NCBI GenBank assembly: GCA_964526635.1
Contig: CAZGLR010000023.1
Coordinates: 1 to 34,075 of the forward strand
Direction: 5' to 3'
Origin: CAZGLR01 sp964526635
GTDB taxonomy: Bacteria; Zixibacteria; MSB-5A5; GN15; JAAZOE01
DNA length: 34,075 bases
The notes under the pieces were generated by a model. The model had not been told where the DNA came from. It saw nothing but the letters and a program-made list of their open reading frames with translations, and did not search any database. The position numbers were made by a program, and so were the translations under genes. Below, piece after piece: positions 8,753-16,430 of this stretch; position 1 is the stretch's first letter; each line of letters begins with the position of its first letter.

Positions 8753-9768
8753 TCGTTTGAATGGGCTGTACTGAAATCTATCCACGCCTGCAATTTCGCC
8801 TTTGCTTTTCCGGTTTTTAGGGTATCACGTGCTATCGCCACACCGTCCTTTATTGAGCCGGTCAGATCGGCGGCATAAAGGGCCGCAGCGGTGTTAAAGA
8901 CAACCGCATCGCTGCAGGGACCCTCGCGGCCATCGAAAATGTCACGGATAATGACCATATTATCGGTCGGATCACCGCCTTTGAGCGATGACAATGGCGC
9001 GCTGGTCAGCCCGACCTCCTCGCAGGTCAGTTGATATCGTCGGATATTAAGACCATCGAGTTCGAAAATGTGATTGATACTGTCGAGTGCCAGTTCATCG
9101 ACACCATGATCGGAGGAAAAGGCAAGCACCCGCTTCGATTCAAATCGCTCCAGAATCGAAATCATCATTTCAAGATAATCGGGTGAAAACACGCCCAACG
9201 CCTGCCGCCGCACGCCGGCCGGGTTGGTCAATGGCCCCAGAATATTGAAGACTGTCCGTATACCCAGTTCCCTGCGCGGCACGACAGCATGCTTCATGGC
9301 CGGATGAAACAATGGTGCAAACATAAAGGTGATCCCGACTTCATCGAGACATTTCGCCACTGTCTTCGGACCGCAATCGATTTTGACCCCCAGCGCGTGG
9401 AGAATATCTGCCGATCCACACGATGATGACACCGAACGATTGCCATGCTTAGCCACCTTCGCTCCCGCCGCCGCCGCCACAATCGCAGCCGTGGTCGAGA
9501 TATTGAACGTTCCGCTGCCGTCGCCGCCCGTTCCACAAGTGTCAACGAGGTTATCCTGATCGAATTCAATTTTCAGCGCCCGTTCACGCATAGTGGCAAC
9601 CAGTCCCGCGACCTCGTCGATTGTCTCACCCTTGGCTTTGAGCAGAGCCAGAAACGCTGCAATTTGACCGGAGGTTGCCTTGCCCGACATAATCAGGTCC
9701 ATCGCGTCAGCCGCGCTCTGGTAATCGAGATCCTCACGACGAATCAACTGCTCGATAAACTCCTTCAT
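8749..9768 (-). CDS. trpD: Anthranilate phosphoribosyltransferase
   Basis: It joins anthranilate to PRPP to give phosphoribosylanthranilate. The 339-aa protein has an N-terminal helical domain and then the diagnostic GTGGDGSGTFN PRPP loop (about 79-89), KHGNRSVSSSCGSAD (about 107-121) and a later RRELGIRTVFNILGPLTNP block. It stands alone rather than fused to the TrpG glutaminase. The ATG at 9768 overlaps the trpG stop by 4 bp; the end overlaps the MFS gene. Confidence 0.97.
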   Translation of the reverse strand: MKEFIEQLIRREDLDYQSAADAMDLIMSGKATSGQIAAFLALLKAKGETIDEVAGLVATMRERALKIEFDQDNLVDTCGTGGDGSGTFNISTTAAIVAAAAGAKVAKHGNRSVSSSCGSADILHALGVKIDCGPKTVAKCLDEVGITFMFAPLFHPAMKHAVVPRRELGIRTVFNILGPLTNPAGVRRQALGVFSPDYLEMMISILERFESKRVLAFSSDHGVDELALDSINHIFELDGLNIRRYQLTCEEVGLTSAPLSSLKGGDPTDNMVIIRDIFDGREGPCSDAVVFNTAAALYAADLTGSIKDGVAIARDTLKTGKAKAKLQAWIDFSTAHSNE

Positions 9769-10388
9769 GATGTTTTGATCTCCTGTTGCGAAGGTTTCCG
9801 AGCCTTTATTCCGGCCAGGGTGAGGAAATTGTAAAGAATCCTCTTTCCCGGCAGCGTCAGGATCGATTCCGGATGGAACTGGATACCATAGACCGGCAAT
9901 TTCCGGTGGGCGATGGCCATGATGACATCCCCTTCGGTCGTTGCAACAATGTCAAAATCTTCCGGGACGGTTCCCGGTTCGATTACCAGCGAATGATATC
10001 GCGTGGCGCAAAAAGGATTGGATACCTCAGCAAAAAGGGCATGTCCGCTATGCTGAATATCCGAGGTCTTGCCATGCATGAGCGACGGCGCATACCCGAT
10101 CGTCGCGCCAAAACACTGCCCGATCGCCTGATGCCCCAGACATACCCCAAGGATAGGCATCTCGGTATGGCATTTATCAATAATATCAAGGCAATTGCCG
10201 GCGCCCTCCGGCCGCCCCGGCCCCGGGGAGATGATAATTGCCGAGGGCTTTAGATCATTAAAAATGGTGCCAGCGTCGATATCATCATTTCGCCGTACAA
10301 CCAACTCGGCCCCCAACTCACCAAGATACTGCACCAGGTTATAGGTGAACGAATCGTAATTATCGATCATCAGGATTTTTGAATTCAT
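9765..10388 (-). CDS. trpG: Anthranilate synthase glutamine amidotransferase subunit
   Basis: Class I glutaminase that feeds ammonia to TrpE. The protein is 207 aa and all three triad residues are visible: Cys83 in GVCLGHQAIG, His172 and Glu174 in FHPES. The N-terminal MIDNYDSFTYNLVQYL and the oxyanion-region SPGPGRP are canonical. It may also serve 4-amino-4-deoxychorismate synthase (the pabA role), as in many bacteria with one such gene, but the position directly between trpE and trpD makes tryptophan synthesis the main role. It has 4-bp overlaps on both sides. Confidence 0.96.
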   Translation of the reverse strand: MNSKILMIDNYDSFTYNLVQYLGELGAELVVRRNDDIDAGTIFNDLKPSAIIISPGPGRPEGAGNCLDIIDKCHTEMPILGVCLGHQAIGQCFGATIGYAPSLMHGKTSDIQHSGHALFAEVSNPFCATRYHSLVIEPGTVPEDFDIVATTEGDVIMAIAHRKLPVYGIQFHPESILTLPGKRILYNFLTLAGIKARKPSQQEIKTS

Positions 10389-11851
10389 TTCTCGATCTTC
10401 CCGGCGCTTTCGATAGCGGCATATAGCGCTTTGGCCTTGTTGACCGTCTCTTCATATTCCCGGCGCGGTTTGGAATCGGCCACGATACCCGCGCCGGCCT
10501 GAATGACAATAGTATTCTTTTCTTTAACCAGTGTGCGAATCGCAATACAGGAATCGAGATTTCCGTGAAAATCAAGATACCCGATCGCGCCGGCATATAC
10601 ACCCCGCCGGTGTTTCTCGAGATCATCGATAATTTCCATCGCGCGAATCTTAGGCGCCCCGGACACCGTCCCGGCCGGAAAACATTCATACAAAGCCTGC
10701 AACGGAGTTATCCCCCGCCGAAGTCTTCCCTTTACCGATGACACAATGTGCATGACATGCGAATAGCGCTCGATTCCGAATTCCTTATCTGGAGCCACTG
10801 TTCCCGGCTGCGCCACCCGGCCGATATCATTTCTTCCCAGGTCAAGCAGCATCGTATGCTCGGCCAGTTCCTTGGGATCAGCCAGAAGATCCTGTTCCAG
10901 CCGAATATCCTCGGCCTCGTTTTTGCCGCGGGGACGTGTTCCGGCGATTGGTCTCGTTTCAATTTCGTTGTTTTCAACGCGCACCAGCATCTCCGGCGAT
11001 GATCCAATAACGGCCAGGTCGCCATCGAGCAGCAGATACATATACGGCGACGGGTTTATGCGCCGCAATCCGCGATAAATACTGATCGGCGCCAGGTCGG
11101 AAGTGATTTTCCAACTCTGCGACAGGACTACCTGGAAAATATCACCCTCTTTGATAAAGGTCTGGGCCTTCCTAACCAGACGCTCGAACTCCGGCTGAGT
11201 GTAACTTCCGCGCATCCGGGGTGTCTTGTGCTGTGAGGCGACCGGCTGTCTCAGTGGCCGGCGAAGTCTTGTCTCGGCATCGAGTATAAACTGTCGGCAG
11301 GCCTGATATTGAGTTGAAAACGATTTCGGCGAACTCAACATCAAATTAGCTATAATCACTATCTCCTGCCGCAGATGATCGAAAGCGATTATATGCGAGT
11401 AAATCGAAAAGAGAATAGGCGGAATATCAAGAATATTTTCGTTGGCATCCGGAATGTTTTCCATTCGCCGGATCGTATCATACGCGAAATATCCGACCCC
11501 TCCGCCGGTAAATCGCGGCAGTCCCTCGACGGGGGCTGGTTTGTAAAAGCGGAACATCTCGTCGACAAAATCGACCGGATCGGTCGTCAATCGGCGTTTT
11601 TTGCGTCCCTGTATAAGCTCGACCGTGTCGGTGCCGCCACGGATTGTCAGAAACGGATCAAAGCCGATGAAGGAATACCGCGCCAGCTTTTCACCACCCT
11701 CGATTGATTCAAGGAGAAACGCCCGTTTCCTGTTCCGCGCCAGTTTAAGAAAAACCGATACCGGCGTATCAAGATCGGCAGGGATACGATGCACCAGCGG
11801 CACCACATTGCCCAGATCGGCCAGCCTCTTGAGTTCCCGTTTGTTCATCAT
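10385..11851 (-). CDS. trpE: Anthranilate synthase component I
   Basis: It converts chorismate plus ammonia (from TrpG) to anthranilate and pyruvate. The 488-aa protein has the N-terminal regulatory part with LLES (46-49), the motif involved in tryptophan feedback binding in characterised enzymes, so allosteric inhibition by Trp is likely. The chorismate-binding domain follows, with IAGTRPRG, LDLGRNDIGRV, FPAGTVSGAPKIRAMEII and the C-terminal IQAGAGIVADS. The start overlaps the DapF-like gene by 4 bp (ATGA); a second ATG follows immediately. The Trp/anthranilate assignment over PabB rests on LLES and operon context. Confidence 0.96.
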   Translation of the reverse strand: MMNKRELKRLADLGNVVPLVHRIPADLDTPVSVFLKLARNRKRAFLLESIEGGEKLARYSFIGFDPFLTIRGGTDTVELIQGRKKRRLTTDPVDFVDEMFRFYKPAPVEGLPRFTGGGVGYFAYDTIRRMENIPDANENILDIPPILFSIYSHIIAFDHLRQEIVIIANLMLSSPKSFSTQYQACRQFILDAETRLRRPLRQPVASQHKTPRMRGSYTQPEFERLVRKAQTFIKEGDIFQVVLSQSWKITSDLAPISIYRGLRRINPSPYMYLLLDGDLAVIGSSPEMLVRVENNEIETRPIAGTRPRGKNEAEDIRLEQDLLADPKELAEHTMLLDLGRNDIGRVAQPGTVAPDKEFGIERYSHVMHIVSSVKGRLRRGITPLQALYECFPAGTVSGAPKIRAMEIIDDLEKHRRGVYAGAIGYLDFHGNLDSCIAIRTLVKEKNTIVIQAGAGIVADSKPRREYEETVNKAKALYAAIESAGKIEK

Positions 11852-12690
11852 GGCTGCCTGTACACCCCCGAACAGATAAATTCAACCGGTCCCTTGATAA
11901 TCAATTCATCGGTTTTTTCATCCCAGTTCACCTGCAACACGCCGGCTTGGGTATGAACATCAACCGTACGATTGGTAAATCCACGCATCACCGCTATCGC
12001 CACCGCCGCCGCCGCTCCGGTTCCCGACGACGCTGTCGGGCCGACCCCGCGTTCCCAGTCACGGACCTCAATATTGTGCTCATCGGTAACCACGACAAAT
12101 CCGATATTGGTTCGATTCGGAAAAAGTCCGTCAACTTCCAGTATTTCGCCTACTGCTTCCCAGTCAAAATTAAAATGATCACAGAACAGGATAACGTGCG
12201 GATTTCCTACTGAAACGGCGGAGGCAATGAAGGTCCGGTCACTCACTGTCAATTCCCGTTTGATATAGTATCTCTCCGGTACGGCCACAGGGATGTTTTT
12301 TGTTTCAAAGTCCGGTTTCCCCAGCGATGCCGAAATCAGCCGCTTCCACCTGTTACCACGATGAAAGGCCACATCCGATGATCCCGAACCGGTCTCAAGC
12401 GTAACTTTATCTTCTGAAATTACCCCGTTTGAGTACAAGTGCATAGCGGCGATACGGAGACCGTTGCCTGATTTTTCCGCCCAACTGCCGTCGGCATTGT
12501 ACACCTCGACCGCCAGTCCGGAGTCAGTCTGCGAGGCAATCATGAGGCCATCGGCCCCGATACCATAAATCGGATCGCACATTTTCAGGGCCAGTTGCTC
12601 GAACCGAGCCATCCTGCCTTTTTCCTGGAGGCCGTCGAGCACCAGAAAGCTGTTGCCGAGGGCCTGATATTTCGCGAATACAATATCCAT
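11848..12690 (-). CDS. DapF-family (diaminopimelate epimerase-like) protein lacking both catalytic cysteines
   Basis: The protein is 280 aa from the ATG at 12690 (MDIVFAKYQALGNSF...); a longer frame to 12729 runs into the attenuator. It matches DapF end to end: LGNSF near residue 12, NADGSWAEKSGNG (about 65-77), VGNPH, TNIGF, WERGVG and SGTGA. In characterised DapF two cysteines act as the acid/base pair (CGNG and ACGTG or ACGSG). Here both are serine: Ser74 (codon TCA) and Ser222 (TCG). The GET of the second motif is GPT. Other substrate-pocket motifs remain. It is the first gene after the trp attenuator and overlaps trpE by 4 bp. It may have low or different activity, a non-catalytic role, or chemistry on another substrate. 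I leave the gene symbol empty because activity is doubtful. Confidence 0.85.
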   Translation of the reverse strand: MDIVFAKYQALGNSFLVLDGLQEKGRMARFEQLALKMCDPIYGIGADGLMIASQTDSGLAVEVYNADGSWAEKSGNGLRIAAMHLYSNGVISEDKVTLETGSGSSDVAFHRGNRWKRLISASLGKPDFETKNIPVAVPERYYIKRELTVSDRTFIASAVSVGNPHVILFCDHFNFDWEAVGEILEVDGLFPNRTNIGFVVVTDEHNIEVRDWERGVGPTASSGTGAAAAVAIAVMRGFTNRTVDVHTQAGVLQVNWDEKTDELIIKGPVEFICSGVYRQP

Positions 12691-12700
12691 AATGTGGGCC

Positions 12701-12717
12701 AACTTACGCCGTAAGTT
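12701..12717 (-). promoter_or_regulatory. Hairpin just upstream of the DapF-like start
   Basis: A perfect 7-bp inverted repeat (AACTTAC, loop GGC, GTAAGTT) sits 11 bp upstream of the ATG at 12690, where a Shine-Dalgarno sequence would be expected and none is seen. It shares the octamer TTACGGCG with the terminator hairpin just upstream, so the two could compete for pairing. A role in translation initiation is inference. Confidence 0.45.
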
Positions 12718-12727
12718 GCTGCCTGTC

Positions 12728-12758
12728 AATAAAAAAACCCGCCGTAACGGCGGGTTTT
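12728..12758 (-). terminator. Intrinsic terminator acting as a candidate trp attenuator
   Basis: The transcribed strand shows an 11-bp perfect stem (AAAACCCGCCG at 12758-12748 with CGGCGGGTTTT at 12744-12734), a 3-nt loop and a run of seven Ts ending in ATT. It lies after the Trp-rich leader peptide and before the first structural gene, so it can only work as an attenuator or as the end of the aminotransferase transcript. A competing pairing exists: GUGCUGGGU (12785-12777) can pair with ACCCGCCGU (12755-12747) with one mismatch, opening the 5' arm. That would be the antiterminator; I judged it by eye and did not fold it. Confidence 0.85.
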
Positions 12759-12788
12759 AGGTAGTCTGCTTCCCGGACCCAGCACGGC

Positions 12789-12863
12789 TTAGTTCTCCAC
12801 TATAAAGATTTGCCACCACCACAGATGGCGCCCGTACCGGATGTCCGAGGTATGTACAATCAC
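12789..12863 (-). CDS. trpL: Candidate trp leader peptide (24 aa, three consecutive Trp codons)
   Basis: A short frame starts at GTG (12861-12863), overlapping the aminotransferase stop codon, and ends at TAA 12789. The peptide ends in HLWWWQIFIVEN, with TGG TGG TGG at 12821-12813. An AAGGAC ribosome-like site lies about 9 bases before the GTG, inside the end of the aminotransferase gene. The stop is about 30 bases before the terminator stem. This is the arrangement of trpL in ribosome-mediated attenuation: stalling at Trp codons when charged tRNA-Trp is scarce should favour the antiterminator. The GTG start is the least certain part; the Trp run, frame and position are directly seen. Confidence 0.72.
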   Translation of the reverse strand: MIVHTSDIRYGRHLWWWQIFIVEN

Positions 12864-14086
12864 TTCAGGTTGTCCTTGATAATCTGACCCAATCTCTTTA
12901 TACCTTCAACGATTTGATCCTCAGTTGCGTTTGAGAAATTTAACCGCATGGTATCTTCTCCGCCGCCATTGGGGAAAAATGGCGAGCCGTAGACATAAGC
13001 CACCTTGTTGTCAATCGCCTGAGGCAGCATTTTCTTACCGGACATGCCCTTCGGCAGCGTGACCCACAGGAACATTCCGCCCTGGGGTTTGATGACTTTT
13101 GCCTCATGCGGAAAATGTTCACTGATTGCCTTGAGCATAATTTCACAGCGAGCACCATAGGTCTTGCTGATCAGTTTGATATGCTCTTTCAGCTTACCCG
13201 TTTTCATATACTCAAGGATAACCATCTGACCAAAGGTGCTGGTATGCAGATCACCGCACTGTTTGACCCGCTCGAATATCGGCATGATATCCTTGGGGGC
13301 AATCAGCCAGGCGATCCGGAAGCCCGGTGCACAAATTTTGGAGAAGGTCGACAGCGTGATGACCGTATCACTGCCGAGTTTGCGCAGCGATGGCGGCTCT
13401 TCACCATTGAATCGCAACCCGCCATAGGGATCGTCATCGACAATCGGAATATTATGGCGATTAGCAATTTCAATCAACTGTAGACGGCGCTTGACTGACA
13501 TGGTAATGCCCGAGGGATTCTGAAAATTCGGAACAACATAGATGAATTTAGGATTATACTTATCGATTCTTTCCTCAAGCTGATCGACAATCATGCCATA
13601 TTCATCCATATCGACCGTGGCATAGCGGGCCTGATAGAAATTGAATGCCTGCAGGGCACCCAGGTATGTCGGCGTTTCGCAAATAACATAATCGCCAGGA
13701 TCTATCAGTGCCCGTCCGACCAGATCGAGTCCCTGTTGTGAACCGGATGTCACGAGAATATTCTCGATCTCCAGATCGGGGATGCGATCGCTGGCGAATT
13801 CCATGATAGCCTCACGGAATTCAGGAACGCCCATTGACAACGAATACTGCATCGCCGAGGCGCCATAGTTGTCAAAGACGCGGGAGGCGGCTTCTTTCAA
13901 ATCCCGGATAGGAAACAGTTCCGGCGCCGGAAGACCGCCGGCAAAAGAAATCACACCGGGTTTGGAGGATAGTTTGAGAATTTCACGTATGATGGAATTC
14001 TCAAGCTCCATAACATGAGATGTGACGCCCCAGCGCTGCGGGGGATCCATCTTCTCAAAGACCGAGGGTGGTGTTTTAGTATCCAT
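12860..14086 (-). CDS. PLP-dependent fold-I aminotransferase (LysN / aromatic / 2-aminoadipate type)
   Basis: A 408-aa class I/II aminotransferase of the subgroup that includes LysN, KAT II and MocR-like catalytic domains. The internal-aldimine lysine is Lys250 in TLSTFSKICAPGFRIAW. SGSQQGLD (about 115-121), PNFQNPSG (about 186-193) and DDDPYGGLRF (about 217-226) are in order. Characterised members act on 2-aminoadipate, aromatic or branched-chain amino acids. As first gene of a transcript leading into trp and aro genes, a role in Phe/Tyr transamination is a reasonable inference; lysine-related transamination is an alternative given the DapF-like neighbour. There is no Shine-Dalgarno before the ATG, and the promoter lies so close that the mRNA may be leaderless. 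Confidence 0.9.
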   Translation of the reverse strand: MDTKTPPSVFEKMDPPQRWGVTSHVMELENSIIREILKLSSKPGVISFAGGLPAPELFPIRDLKEAASRVFDNYGASAMQYSLSMGVPEFREAIMEFASDRIPDLEIENILVTSGSQQGLDLVGRALIDPGDYVICETPTYLGALQAFNFYQARYATVDMDEYGMIVDQLEERIDKYNPKFIYVVPNFQNPSGITMSVKRRLQLIEIANRHNIPIVDDDPYGGLRFNGEEPPSLRKLGSDTVITLSTFSKICAPGFRIAWLIAPKDIMPIFERVKQCGDLHTSTFGQMVILEYMKTGKLKEHIKLISKTYGARCEIMLKAISEHFPHEAKVIKPQGGMFLWVTLPKGMSGKKMLPQAIDNKVAYVYGSPFFPNGGGEDTMRLNFSNATEDQIVEGIKRLGQIIKDNLK

Positions 14087-14092
14087 AACTAA

Positions 14093-14120
14093 AGAATAAT
14101 AAAATGGATAAGAAAGTCAA
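14093..14120 (-). promoter_or_regulatory. Candidate promoter of the aminotransferase-trp-aro operon
   Basis: On the transcribed strand TTGACT (14120-14115) and TATTCT (14098-14093) are spaced by 16 bp. Only 6 bases (TTAGTT) separate the -10 box from the ATG at 14086, which would put the transcription start at or next to the start codon. Together with the missing ribosome site this points to a leaderless mRNA. Only sequence resemblance supports it. Confidence 0.55.
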
Positions 14121-14163
14121 GCCTAACAGGAGGTTTCGCCGACAAATCGCTACTTGATCAGTA

Positions 14164-15393
14164 TTAATTGTGAAGCATCGTTCCTGCCAGACGAATACTG
14201 TATTCGCCATATTTATCACGAATAGAATCGACCGCCCGGGTCAGCTCGGCATATGATTTTTCCTGTGGCATCAGCGGCATCTCAAGTTGCTCAGGATGTA
14301 ACTTATCATGAACAAGATTATCATTCGCAACACCCTTTTCCCGGTATTTCTTTAAATGTGATACCCTGACACCAAGCAGCCTGACCCTGGTCTTGAGACC
14401 ATATTCTTTAGGGATGAGTTTAAGCGCATGTCGAAATATGATATCACAGCGATCAGTGGGGATTGTGATCGTATGAGACCGTGTGATTGTCTTGAAACCT
14501 GATGATCTGATTTTGACAGAAATCGTGCGACCGATATACCCGCCCCGCCGTAACCGTCGGGCAACCTTATCGGCCAGCCAGAGGACAGTCGCCTTAATAT
14601 GACTCGGATCCTGCAAGTCCTTGTCCACGGTCGTTTCATGCGACATCGATTTGTCATGCGGCAAATCGTCGTAGCGCAAAACATCACTGTTTTCACAGCC
14701 GCGCGCCATAATCGACATTGTCTCCCCCGGCTTGCCGAAAAGCCGCTTGAGTATGTCGGTTCGCGCCGCCGCCAGATCACCAACCGTCATAATCCCGGTT
14801 TTATTCAACGACCGAGCAGTACTTTCGCCGACCCCCCAGAGGCTGTCGACCGGTTTGTCATAGAAGTATTCTCGAAAACGGTCATGATCCATGATAGTGG
14901 TGCCGTTGGGCTTGTTCAGGCCGGAGGCCATCTTGGCCAGATATTTCCCCGGCGCAATTCCCACCGAACAGGTCAGTTTCATTTCGGTTTGAATTTCCGC
15001 CTTCATCCGGGCGACCAGCGCTTCAGGGCCGCCATGAAGATGATATGTACCCGTTATGTCAAGAAAGGCCTCATCGACACTAAACGGTTCCACGATCGGC
15101 GAATATCGCTGGAATATCTCCTGCAGACAGGCGGAGGCATAGACATATCCCTTGAGTCCGGCTGAGATAAAGACGCCATGGGGGCATCGCCGCACCGCCT
15201 CTGAGATCGGCATCCCCGAATGTACACCATATTCACGAGCTTCATACGAACACGTCGAAACGACACCACGGCTGCCTATTCCCCCGCCGACCATGACCGG
15301 TCTGCCGAGTAGATGCGGATTATTGCGCATTTCGATAGCGGCGAAAAATGCATCCATATCAACATGCAAAATGACCGGCGAAAAGGAGATCAT
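14164..15393 (-). CDS. dinB: DNA polymerase IV (Y-family translesion polymerase)
   Basis: It carries out low-fidelity translesion synthesis at stalled forks. The protein is 409 aa. HVDMDAFFAAIE (Asp12, Asp14 region, with the steric-gate Phe pair) and SVDEAFLDITG (Asp107, Glu108) supply the catalytic acids. The helix-hairpin-helix WGVGESTARSLNKTGI and the little-finger domain follow. QLEMPLM near the C-terminus resembles a beta-clamp binding peptide. The ATG overlaps the last base of the stop of the small upstream gene (TAATG), so the two are coupled. With lexA upstream on the same strand, damage induction is plausible, though I see no separate promoter for dinB. Confidence 0.95.
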   Translation of the reverse strand: MISFSPVILHVDMDAFFAAIEMRNNPHLLGRPVMVGGGIGSRGVVSTCSYEAREYGVHSGMPISEAVRRCPHGVFISAGLKGYVYASACLQEIFQRYSPIVEPFSVDEAFLDITGTYHLHGGPEALVARMKAEIQTEMKLTCSVGIAPGKYLAKMASGLNKPNGTTIMDHDRFREYFYDKPVDSLWGVGESTARSLNKTGIMTVGDLAAARTDILKRLFGKPGETMSIMARGCENSDVLRYDDLPHDKSMSHETTVDKDLQDPSHIKATVLWLADKVARRLRRGGYIGRTISVKIRSSGFKTITRSHTITIPTDRCDIIFRHALKLIPKEYGLKTRVRLLGVRVSHLKKYREKGVANDNLVHDKLHPEQLEMPLMPQEKSYAELTRAVDSIRDKYGEYSIRLAGTMLHN

Positions 15394-15641
15394 TATTCTA
15401 CCCAGATTTTACTGATCGACCAGCATGTCTTCCGTTCGTCATACGAAATCTGAAAAAAATTAGAGGATGAATCAACGACGGCAAAATGGCGAATACGATA
15501 GGCGCCAACATCGGTTTTCCAGTCGCCGGTGATTTCCGATATTTTGTATATCTGGTCTTTCCATTTGAATCGCGACGGCCTCATGCTGCTATGCTCGAAA
15601 AGTACCACCACATCAATCGGCTCATCTATTTCCTGATACAT
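15393..15641 (-). CDS. Small DUF6504-type protein coupled to dinB
   Basis: An 82-aa soluble protein whose RFKWKDQIYKISEITGDW and YRIRHFAVV segments resemble the small DUF6504 family often found beside Y-family polymerase genes. That recollection is from family context, not a search. There is no signal peptide or membrane segment, and it is rich in aromatic and charged residues. Its stop shares a base with the dinB start (TAATG), so it is cotranslated with the polymerase. The function is unknown; an accessory role in translesion synthesis is inference. Confidence 0.75.
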   Translation of the reverse strand: MYQEIDEPIDVVVLFEHSSMRPSRFKWKDQIYKISEITGDWKTDVGAYRIRHFAVVDSSSNFFQISYDERKTCWSISKIWVE

Positions 15642-15783
15642 AGACTGCCTCGCTACGCCTTCAAGAAACAGGTGAACAAATCACTTATACTTATTAATAT
15701 CAATAGAGTTACAAGTGCAATTACAGCCCTCATGCAATCATCTCTCCAGTCTCGGCACACTCACAGATGCACAGCCCACACGG

Positions 15784-16404
15784 TCAGCGCATGCGCCGCA
15801 TAAGACCAACCACACGGCCGGCAATATAAAAGCCCGGGGTGTTGGGCTCGACAATAATCGGCCCAAAAGCCTCATTCTGCGGCTCGAGCCGAACCCGGTT
15901 ATTTTCGGGATAGAATTTCTTTACAGTAGCTTCCTCGCCGATGACCGCCACGACAATATCGCCCTTGAGCGGACGGGCATGTCGGTCAACCAGCACAAAG
16001 TCGCCATCGTAAATACCGGCATTGATCATCGATTCTCCCTTAACCCGCAGGGAAAAGACATCCTCATTGGGCAAAAACGATGTATCAACCGCAAATTCAC
16101 CCTCACGGTTCTCAATCGCCGTGATTGGCAACCCGGCCGGGACCGAACCGACCAAGGGCACTCGGGCAAAACGGACCAGCACCTCGCCGACCAGCTCAAT
16201 ACCCCGCGACACCAGTTTCTGACGGCGAATATACCCCTTGGTCTCAAGGGCATCGAGAATTGACCGGACACCATTGGTCGAGGTAATATCGAATTTCTGC
16301 CCGATTTCACGAATCGTCGGCGGCATCCCCAGGTTTTTAATACATTCTTCGATAAATGCCAGTATCTGCTTCTGTCGATCGGTTAACTGCGTTTTCGGGG
16401 CCAT
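15784..16404 (-). CDS. lexA: LexA repressor
   Basis: SOS regulator: it represses damage genes and self-cleaves when stimulated by RecA filaments. At 206 aa it is full length. The N-terminal winged helix (TDRQKQILAFIEE... PPTIREIG... STNGVRSILDALETKGYIRR) is followed by the cleavage site Ala90-Gly91 in GSVPAGLP, the nucleophile Ser125 in GESM and the general base Lys162 in EEATVKKF. The recognition helix differs from the E. coli type, consistent with a different operator. GGGAGGAAAT precedes the ATG. The next genes on the same strand after a 142-bp gap are the DUF6504 gene and dinB. Confidence 0.96.
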   Translation of the reverse strand: MAPKTQLTDRQKQILAFIEECIKNLGMPPTIREIGQKFDITSTNGVRSILDALETKGYIRRQKLVSRGIELVGEVLVRFARVPLVGSVPAGLPITAIENREGEFAVDTSFLPNEDVFSLRVKGESMINAGIYDGDFVLVDRHARPLKGDIVVAVIGEEATVKKFYPENNRVRLEPQNEAFGPIIVEPNTPGFYIAGRVVGLMRRMR

Positions 16405-16430
16405 ATTTCCTCCCTGATTGTCATATATCC

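Noticed and set aside
12763..12787. SRP-RNA-like string (GGGTCCGG followed by GAAGCAG) on the minus strand
   Set aside because: It lacks three bases of the SRP domain IV tetraloop and the invariant internal-loop sequence, and the flanks do not pair like SRP RNA. It fits better as part of the trp leader.
12690..12863. T-box riboswitch for the trp operon
   Set aside because: No AGGGTGGNACCGCG-type antiterminator sequence is present; the Trp-codon leader peptide explains the layout.
15642..15783. Possible internal promoter between lexA and the DUF6504 gene
   Set aside because: AT-rich with TTG and TATT-like words, but no -35/-10 pair with acceptable spacing could be chosen.
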